Assembly (NCBI RefSeq): GCF_030247195.1
Contig: NC_080671.1
Span: 412,496,044 to 412,560,043 of the forward strand
Direction: 5' to 3'
DNA: 64,000 nt
Source: Topomyia yanbarensis
Taxonomy: Eukaryota > Arthropoda > Insecta > Diptera > Culicidae
The notes under the pieces were generated by a model. It saw nothing but the letters and a program-made list of their open reading frames with translations. It was not told where the DNA came from and searched no databases. Of the stretch, positions 56,221 to 64,000 are shown one piece after another (within the stretch, counting starts at the first letter, position 1; the number at the start of each line of letters is the position of its first letter). Made by a program: the position numbers and the translations under genes.

Positions 56221-57510
56221 TCTTGAGGATGAAAGTTAGATTTTTTACAGAACTTCAGAAATAGATGAATAATTCTGGAAAAAACTGCATTCAATCCTAT
56301 GTTATTCAAATGAATATATCTTTTTAATTATGATTCCGATTGGGGTCACACTAGTTTCATTTGAAAGGTTATTCGACGGATATGCCATTCGATTTAATCG
56401 ATACAAGCCTTTCGTTTCGCTCAGACATAAAGAACGAATAATAAATCGTGCATTCAATTGAAATTATAATGGTCGAAGTGGCTGTACTTTTTTTGAAACA
56501 GTTCGAAAATATCGCTAGTGGTTAATGATTATCAAAAATTAGTATACTTTCCGAAAATGAATGTCTTGTTTTGTGTTTTTCTGCCTCGAGGTATGAAAAA
56601 ATGTGATTTTTGATAATATGTCTGAAGGAGACGTTGTGTTTGATTACCCAGGTTTCGTAATATAATTTATAAATATCTCTCAGCATTATCAACAATTGAA
56701 AAAAAAAAAAATTCTGCTGAAAATTCTCTACATAATTTTTTTAAATGAATTTTCAGATAACGAAAAATTAAAATCAAATATGAATTTAGCGCCACAAAAT
56801 TACGCTAATGTAAAGCTTTCATCAAATTCGGGCCATTTTTGAGGTTTTGTCCGACTTTTGTATGGAAGGTGAGCACTGTGCAGTGCTTACCGAGGTTAAT
56901 CGTATTGTCGAACAAGGCCTTCTCAATCATTTGACTCTGATCTCTGTGAAAGTGAAAACCTTCAAAACACCTCGATTAGCTAATTAGATTGTGTTGGTTT
57001 ATCAGCGCAGATTCGGAATATTTATTAACGGGATTATTTACCATCACGCATATTTTCTGAAGATGTAGCCATAGAGTGTTAATTACATGAAGTTCTTCTT
57101 AGTGTTGCGGTTGTATGACGGAGAATTCCATTAGTCATGGGGAATCACTCATACTCAAAACATATTTCCCTCAACATGTTGTTTTGATGGTTGTCGACGA
57201 TCAATCCATACTGCCGAAAATATTTAGGGCAATTTTGTACCTTTCCATTAGCGGTGATAAACAGATTTCAGTATTGTTACCGTCACGCTTCACCCACGCG
57301 TGTGCCGAATAAATAACTCCTGTCTCTTCAACGCATATTTCAGTTCACCTGTAATGCAGCAGCTGATTCCACGTTTCTGACATCAGAAGTCTGTACCGCT
57401 ACTGGCGTACGTTTACCGCATTACACGTCTGACCATCTGCTTCTTCAGGATGCAATATTGACAGACGAGATAAGGAGCTCATCTTGTTAATATTCTCACG
57501 CCCGTTGATG
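56221..57510. other. Non-coding stretch upstream of the TIL gene
   Basis: No gene seen. The last few hundred bases should include the regulatory region of the inhibitor gene. Confidence 0.5.
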
Positions 57511-57513
57511 AGG

Positions 57514-57551
57514 TATAAATAGTGCACCGATCGCTAATTGTCGTATTCAGT
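57514..57551 (+). promoter_or_regulatory. Core promoter of the TIL gene: TATA box and initiator
   Basis: TATAAATA at 57514-57521 is followed by TCAGT at 57547-57551, the arthropod initiator motif, with its A 35 nt after the first T of the TATA box. That leaves about 28 nt of 5' UTR before the ATG at 57577. Confidence 0.7.
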
Positions 57552-57576
57552 GCCGTCTGGAGATTTAATCAGCACG

Positions 57577-57932
57577 ATGCCTAAACTAATAGTGGTGGTA
57601 GCTCTCGCGCTTTTCTGCTTCGGAGCAAGCTTATCGGCTTCCGCCGGGGAGGGAACCCCTTGTGGAGCCAAGTGTCCATCTGGTTTCAAAATAAGTAAGT
57701 TTGGCCGTGTAATAGTTTGGTACATGATATTATAAAATGGTTTTACTTTTTAGCATCGTGTCCGCCCAACGAAGTGTTCAAATGCTGTGCGGGATGCGTG
57801 CAGCCGACCTGCGGACAAAGAGATACCAACCACATCCAGTGTTTCCGTTGCCCAGATGAGTGTATCTGCAAGCCCGGTTATATTCGACTGGATGACCAGA
57901 AGCCTTGTGTACCGCTGGAACAATGTCCCTGA
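57577..57932 (+). CDS. Secreted TIL-type cysteine-rich protease inhibitor-like protein
   Basis: Exon 1 57577-57694, a 59-nt intron (GTAAGT to TAG), exon 2 57754-57932, giving 98 residues. The upstream in-frame codon at 57538 is TTG, so the ATG at 57577 is the start. Residues 1-23 are a signal peptide (MPKLIVVVALALFCFG...SASA). The mature part has 13 cysteines. Exon 2 has the TIL layout: CPPNEVFKCCAGC, VQPTC, CFRCPDECICKPGYIR, then CVPLEQCP. Normal TIL domains have ten cysteines in five disulfides; this one has extra N-terminal cysteines and a CC pair. TIL proteins usually inhibit serine proteases, in insects often in saliva, gut or haemolymph. The reactive-site loop should lie between VQPTC and CFRC; its target cannot be read from sequence. 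The gene stands alone with its own TATA box and poly(A) signal. Confidence 0.9.
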
Positions 57933-57964
57933 TAGGAACGAAACTGTTTTGTACATTCCGATAA

Positions 57965-57970
57965 AATAAA
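57965..57970 (+). terminator. Poly(A) signal of the TIL gene
   Basis: AATAAA 33 nt after the stop codon, so the 3' UTR is very short. Confidence 0.8.
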
Positions 57971-57979
57971 ATTGAATCG

Positions 57980-59285
57980 TAATTGAATAGTTGTTTCTAA
58001 TCTTCTGTGCAAGTTCATATGTTCATATGTTCGGAGCCTGCGCACAGTAGGTAGCGTGGTAATAAGGAACAAAAAGCTTCGTTCGCCATCTGTTGTCGAC
58101 TGGCTTCCCGCTGTAGTTCGTGTGGATCCAAAGCACGCAGTGTAGCTTTTATGCACTGCCGTGATGCCAAATTTATAGACATGTCACTGTTTAACATACT
58201 TTTGTATTCCGCAGAAATGTAAATACATTATTGATATTTGAACGAACATTTAAAATAAAATTGATTATTGTTGCAATGACATGGTTAACTCTAGAAACAA
58301 GTAACAGTTATTATTATTGAAATTTTCACAAAGCCAATTGTTTGGTGAAAACCTATATTCCCATGGCTTTAAAACTAAAACGAAAATCGTTTACTAGTTG
58401 GTGTGATGAAACAATTTATGCATCTCAAAATATCCCTAAAGGTGTTCAAATGTTACTTTAGTGTAAATTAAATACTATCAGAGCAATGTTTTTTTTAAGA
58501 GGCACCTAAACTTGTTGGATTTCTTATAAAATGGAACGCATGAAAGGTATAGTTTACATGTCCTCAGCATATTTGTTCAAAATGTATTGTTCTACCACTT
58601 AATTGAAAATAGTATATAGTTCTATCTTGAACCATTATATCTTGCAAAAATTAGAACCACCACCATAGCTAGTCGTCTATGTAGAGCTGTAACGAAAACC
58701 GAATTTTAATAATTTACACATGTTCAAAAGGTTTAAGCATCGCTTAAATAGAATATATTTCTTTTTCGAGAGTTGTCCTACTGGAGCTGTAGAGCTAGGG
58801 TCTCGGAAGGGCACCTCGCCAGAATCACTCACAACAATTGCAGACGAGATGGGAATTGTTGCCCACTAAATTTATTTTTTATTTGATTAAATTTCATCCG
58901 ACCTAATATGAACTACATGAATTGGTTGGATTGGGAAAAGCCCGTTCAAGGATTAGCAGCTATCCTCAAATGCTCGCAAGCAGTGCGGATCAGTAAACTC
59001 CTAGGCGATTCTTATAATGAAACCGAGTTTTCTGTTTGTCTGTGCTATGATGTGCGAATAGTGATCTCTAAAAGACAAGGTGTTAAGTCTGACCGGACGA
59101 AGTAACAATTGATTGACTTCGAGAAAAACGCGTTTAAAGTTTGAATCGTAGCATTCGTGACATGATGATTGGAAAATACTTTTTGTTACATATTTCAAAT
59201 TGGTAAAAGTCGAATAAAGCAGAAGTAATTCTGAATCCAATGCTATCATTTTTTGATGTTTTGCGACTTAGTCCGGTCGGACTTA
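57980..59285. other. Non-coding stretch
   Basis: No gene supported. The minus-strand frames at 57878-58197 overlap the TIL gene and are shadows. Confidence 0.5.
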
Positions 59286-59751
59286 TCACCGACCAATTGA
59301 AATCGCCAATTCTCTCTCGAGTGAATCTCCATTTATTGTGTAATCCCATAAAATTGGGGTTTTCTTATGTTTGAAAGAAATCACAGAGCATTTGGATACA
59401 CTGAAAGTTAACAACTTACGACTGCACCAATTACAGAAGGCATCTAGTTGTTTTTGCAGCTCTATACAGTCGGCTATGGATCGAATAATGCTTCGGGTCG
59501 TCAGCGTAGACAAGTTTACAACCCGTCTGGATAACAAAGCAGACGTCATTAAAAAATAGAATGACCAACAAAGGCCCGAGATTGCTCCCTTGTGGCATTC
59601 CCGAATGATCGGTAAAGCTATATGACTCACTGTTTCCTAATTTCACGGAGTGGGGCCGCTTTCTTAAATATGATTTGAGCCATTCAATGAAATTTGGTGA
59701 TGCTTCCAGTCGCTCAATCTTTGCTAGCAGCAGTAAATGATCGACATACAT
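59286..59751 (-). pseudogene. LINE reverse transcriptase fragment (downstream half)
   Basis: On the minus strand 59751-59431 reads HLLLLAKIERL, WLKSYL, then SGMPQGSNLGPLL, the QG-SxLGPLL block before the RT active site, and YADD. 59630-59286 continues in another frame with IADCIELQKQLDAFCNWC, SVSKCSVISF and the I-NGDSLER motif. A frameshift near 59500 separates them. This belongs to the same LINE as 62400-64000: residues here follow directly after the TDLKAAYD block that ends near 62415. Confidence 0.8.
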
Positions 59752-60342
59752 ACTTAACTAAAAGATATTTGTACATACACTGATAGGGCATTTTCTCAGC
59801 TTTCCAATGAAATCTTGTAAATAACGATATAAAGCATATTTTTTTAGATTAGAGTCTTTTAAGCACTTGCAAGTCGGTTACAGGAAAAGTATAGTAATGA
59901 AATTACAAAGAAATGAGAAGAGATAGGAATATGACGTCCAAGAACAAATCATGAATCGTCCAAAAACCCAACTTTTGGATAATGGATATTGCTATAATCA
60001 TACTTCATTATTTCGAGAAAATTAGCGAAAACCTCCTCAAAAACACTAACTTTTAACTACTTTACAGTTAAAAGGTAATTAAAACTAATTACTTAAAAGA
60101 TATGAGAACACCATTTAATAGGAAATTTTCTCACCATTCAAATGGAACTGAAACATTTAAAATACAAAGTATACTTTTAAAATTAGAGGTATTTTAAGAC
60201 AAATAAGTTTTTTACACAAAAAGTTCAATAACTCTGTAACGGTTGAGATTTGATGGTATGTGTAGAACAATTTTTTTCTCCAAATATGGCAGTCTATCAC
60301 CCCCCCGAGAGATTCTTAACCATGAACCAAACACCCTGTATA
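59752..60342 (-). mobile_element. MITE-like insert inside the LINE
   Basis: The minus strand begins TACAGGGTGTTTGGTTCATG at 60340 and is AT-rich. An internal block (ATAGG, then ATTTTCTCA) occurs twice, near 60120 and 59785. The other end could not be matched, so boundaries are inferred from the neighbours (LINE on the left, foldback on the right). Confidence 0.4.
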
Positions 60343-62408
60343 ACACTAGTTTACAAAATAAAAATAAAAATCTGAACTTCACTATTCGAACACCATTTCT
60401 AATGTAAAATTGCGTGCTGAATCCGAAAATGAGGTCCAAACAATTTACAGTAGAACAGTTTTCGAGTTACAGTCAAAAAATGATTAAAATTAAAAGTACG
60501 TTCAGTAAAATCCAAATATCTTCGGTTGTAGTGCATCGATATGAAATATTATTATGTTGAATTAAAGGTAATTAAATTCACTTTCAATCGTTAGAATATT
60601 TTGTTTTAAAACGACTTATGGTTCTGACGTCATTTATCAATATTTTCGGCAAGGTAAAGCAATCCTAAAAATTATATTTTATGGAAAATTAAAGCCTGCT
60701 AATAACCAATGAAAATAAGCACTTGTTAGTTTGAATCTGATGTAAATTGCGAAAGTTATTCATTTTTTTGTAAAATGCTAATTTTTGTGTTTCTCTGGGT
60801 CAACTTATTGCACCGTCTCGATTCCATTTTTTTCTAGGGCTTGTTTAATAATATATAAGAGACTTTCTGTCAGAATTTTGTTAAACAAGTAAATGGAAGA
60901 ATTTTGAAAGAATTTAGTGTGTGGTAATATTCAAACTCGTTTATCCAAATGATTTAAGACTTCTGATAACAATAATTTCAGGCTCAACGAAATTATAAAT
61001 CATCGAATGATTGCTATGCAATACTGCTTGTAATATTTACAAGTGTATTACATAAAATAACACTCTTATGATACAAAATTTGAAACGCTAGCTACTCAAT
61101 TGGGTTTTGTACAATGTTAATACAAACTTTACGAATCCGTAGATATATGTGATACAACATACGTCAACTATTATAAAATTAATAATTTGTAAAACTTTTG
61201 ATTTGTGTTCTTTCCTAGAACATCTAGCAGTTCGTGTTTTGAAACTATGTAGGACATCGAACAAGACTTATTTAAGATTTAAAATCTCAAAATCTGAACT
61301 TAACAATGATGTGTAGAACGTAGAATGTGTTGTAATTGCACTTAGATGTTTTACGCAATATATTGTAGTATGTTGAAGTTTTGTGACCCAGTACCGTAAA
61401 ATCGGTACATCATAGACGCCAATATGAATCCAATATAATTTCAAATTATAAACTTCTAGAGTTTTAATAACGTAAAATAAATTGTTAGGATGTAGAACAA
61501 AACGTGACGAAGTGGGTGGATAAGTCATCATTCGTGAAGCTAGTGTCCGAATTTAGCATTTTGCAGTCACAAGCTTCCGATGTGTGTATCAAGGCATTGT
61601 AGAGCGTGCAGTTTACAATGTGTTTTGTACATATACGATTCTATACATGTAAATATTATGCGTATTTTTTAATGCCGAATTTTTTATGACATTACTCCAC
61701 TGAGGCTGAAATTATTGTTACTTAAGTCCTTAATCATTTGGATAAACGAGTTCGAAAATTACCCCACATTAAATTCTTTCAAAATTCTTCCATTTACTTG
61801 TTTAACAGAATTCTGACAGAGAGTCCCTCATATATTATTAAACAAGCCTAGAAAAAATTGGAATCGAGACGGTTCAATAAGTTGACCCAGAGAAACACAA
61901 AAATTACCATTTTACAAAAAAATTGAATAACTTTCGCAATTTTCATCGGATTTAAACTAACAAGTGCTTATTTTCATTGGTTATTAGCAAGCTTTAGTTT
62001 TCCATAAAAATATAATTTTTGGGATTGCTTTATCTTGCCGAAAATATTGACCACACGCTCATTTTTCTTTAAAAAACGACGAAAAATTAAGAAAAAGTTC
62101 AATAGATTCATAAATAACGTTAGAACCAGCAGTCGCACTAAACAAAATGTTCTAACGATCGAAAGTGCATTCAGTTACCTTCAATTCAACATAATAATAC
62201 TTCATGTCGATGCACTACAACCGAAGATATTTTGATTTTACTGAACGTACTTTTAATTTTAAAGGTAAAATTCACTTCATTTTTTCACTGTAACTCGAAA
62301 ACTGTTGTACTGTAAATTTTTTGGACCTCATTTTCGGATTCAGAACACGATTTTACATTGAAAATTACCACTAGCTTATTTAGTTAAGAAATGCTGTAAA
62401 CTAGTGTA
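60343..62408. mobile_element. Foldback element, 2.07 kb, arms about 0.65-0.7 kb
   Basis: Outer ends ACACTAGTTTACA (60344) and TGTAAACTAGTGT (ending 62407) are inverted. The arms pair throughout: GCTGAATCCGAAAATGAGGTCC with its reverse complement near 62330, AATAACCAATGAAAATAAGC with its partner near 61980, GTGTTTCTCTGGGTCAACTT with its partner near 61895, and ACTCGTTTATCCAAATGATT with its partner near 61745. A spacer at about 60991-61696 is not inverted. No transposase frame. It sits within LINE coding sequence. Confidence 0.85.
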
Positions 62409-64000
62409 ATCGTATGCCGCTTTCAGGTCGGTATACACTGTGTCTACTTGTGTACCCTTTTCGTTATTTTTAATGCAATGTGAGGTGAACTGAGTTAAGT
62501 GTGTAGTTGTAGATCTATGAGGAAAAAATCCGTGCTGCTCGGTTGAGATGTATGACCTCGTTTTGCTAAGGAGAACATGTCCTACTGGGATCTCGAACAA
62601 TTTGGAACCCGCACAAAGCGACGTCATGCCTCTGTAGTTTGCTACATTTTGCTCATCGCATTTTATGAAAACTGGGAACATAACTGATATTTTTCAACAC
62701 TCAGGAAGCTTTGCTTGCGATAGCGATAGGTTGAAGATAATTTGAAGAGGAGCAGAGTGCACTTGCACATCTTTTTATAACAATAGTAGGAATTCCGTCT
62801 GGACTCGCTGATGCCGAGGACTTCAACTGTTGTATGCCAGCGTCCTCAGAAAAACTGATGTTTCGTAGATTCATGACGTCACAGGGAACATTGCGAAGGC
62901 CACATTCGACCTGTTTGGAGTAGGCCGAAACAGTTTTGAATACACTTGAGAAGTGATTTGCGAATTAGTTGCAGATGCTGCTTGGTGTGCTTGATGATTC
63001 ATATGAAAAGAACATGGTAGAAGGAATCCAATTTTCCATAGCTTCCCATTCACGAAAGACCAGAAACGTTTAGGGTTCCGCTTAAGATCAGTTTGTTTCC
63101 TAGCACATGCCTGGAGTAGAGGTAACAGTTATACAACTTGTATTTTTTGCTTCAGAACTTCCACTTTAACATGGAGTCCCATCGATTGGTATAATGCCGG
63201 TGTGAAGTGGCTCTTAAACGCTTTAGTTCACGTAATCGTCGATTAGACCATGGTGGTTTCGGTCGTGATCGAGACGGGGAACATACACACCAAAAAGCTG
63301 TTTCAAAACAGAAGAAAATCTTTCTACTACAACGTCAACATCAGCTGCATGATTCAGAAGAGACACCCAGTCGATTGTCTGGAGTGTTGTGCAAAAGTCC
63401 AGTAAAGTTGGCTTTTGAAAAATCGAACTCTCTGTCTTAGGTATAATCGTCAAATACTATTCGTTGTGGGCAGGAATAAGTAATTAGAAGAGGAGGGTGA
63501 TGGCAATCAATTTCAACCAATGGCTCGTATGCTTCCGAGACATTGCAGTTCAATGAAGCTTCCTCATTCACGAACACAAGATCCAGGGTACGGTTTCGAT
63601 GGTTTGTTACCGCAGACATTTTCAGCATATTCAGCAAAGACATCCCGTCAAGTAAGGTAGCGCAAGATCTCGAGAAGACTGATTCGCAAGGGTCGGGAAT
63701 AGTATAGCCTGAATGAGTGTTTCTCCAAAGAAGTCCAGGTTGGTTGTAGTCTCCAAAAAGAAAATGAGTCGATGGATGACCAAGAGAATACGTGATGTTA
63801 AGCGCAGATTCTAGTATCATAAGTACTTATGTTCACCCAAAGTTGTTCTAGATCGCAGCTCCTGCCCAGCTTTTGTTGATTAGAAACAGCGATGAGTACA
63901 CCCCCACCACGTTTTTTCCTTGCACTGGTTGGGTCTCGGTCGTTGCGATAAACCGTATACCTTGGGCCGAACAGCTGAAGCGAGTTGATTTCATCATTCA
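62409..64000 (-). pseudogene. Jockey/CR1-type LINE ORF2 fragment, runs off the window
   Basis: Read leftwards from the edge. 64000 to about 63825 gives endonuclease sequence (FGPRYTVYRNDRD, then KKRGGGVLIAVS). After a frame change, 63820-63437 gives FLFGDYNQPGLLW and RTLDLVFVN. 63453-63223 and 63053-62871 give linker pieces. Near 62950-62720 an out-of-frame RT start is readable (NVPCDVMNLRNISFSED; SASPDGIPTIVIKRCA). 62681-62376 has NYRGMTSLCAGSKLFE, QHGFFPHRSTTTHLTQF and YTDLKAAYD. The endonuclease and RT order is that of Jockey/CR1-group LINEs. Several frameshifts and internal deletions make it inactive. Its continuation lies at 59751-59286 beyond the nested inserts. Confidence 0.85.

Overview
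The window looks like nuclear DNA of a mosquito, most likely a culicine such as Aedes (inference). It is AT-rich and intron-bearing, and it is packed with insect transposon families: Ty3/gypsy, BEL/Pao, a Jockey/CR1-type LINE, hAT, Tc1/mariner, Harbinger-like MITEs, foldbacks and a tRNA-derived SINE. It carries a short cysteine-rich TIL-type inhibitor gene and a MutS-family MSH5 gene. MSH5 is known to be missing from Drosophila but kept in mosquitoes. Only two host genes can be supported: msh5 (38993-41335, minus) and the secreted TIL inhibitor (57577-57932, plus). Nearly everything else that can be named is mobile DNA.

Layout. 1-5.7 kb: a mariner-type transposase relic, histone-H1 3'-end relics, a 1.27 kb foldback, a long (TA)n tract next to two Helitron-like repeats, and a smaller foldback. 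6.7-15.8 kb: a complete minus-strand Ty3/gypsy retrotransposon with apparently identical 1038-bp LTRs, a 4-bp target duplication, gag, a frameshifted pol and a tandem array in its 3' non-coding part. 16.6-20.6 kb: a 3991-bp hAT transposon with an 8-bp target duplication and a four-exon transposase whose BED finger seems frameshifted. 21-29 kb: Harbinger-like MITEs, a decayed BEL/Pao integrase region on the minus strand, and a MITE nested in another element. 31.5-37.75 kb: a 6.2 kb block bounded by pogo-like inverted ends with TA duplications. It holds a 3.7 kb palindrome built of tandem repeats, which itself contains an 892-bp hAT-type foldback with a perfect 8-bp duplication.

38-41.3 kb: msh5, with a tentative GC-rich promoter/first exon on the other strand beyond its 3' end. 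42.8-49.2 kb: a TA-flanked element with repeated GGGGAGACTTGACC motifs, a SINE whose tail runs into a 450-bp pentanucleotide array, and a histone H1 pseudogene that keeps its 3' stem-loop. 51-56.2 kb: a perfect 27-bp hairpin, a 0.5 kb foldback, and two families of tandem repeats. 57.5-58 kb: the TIL gene with TATA box and poly(A) signal. 59.3-64 kb: a decayed LINE read leftwards, split by about 2.65 kb of nested inserts, including a 2.07 kb foldback.

The most striking theme is structural. At least seven hairpin-forming elements of 0.06-3.7 kb lie in 64 kb, several nested with target duplications that give the order of insertion. Coordinates of decayed repeats are approximate. No alignment could be run, so family names rest on motifs and are given with matching confidence.
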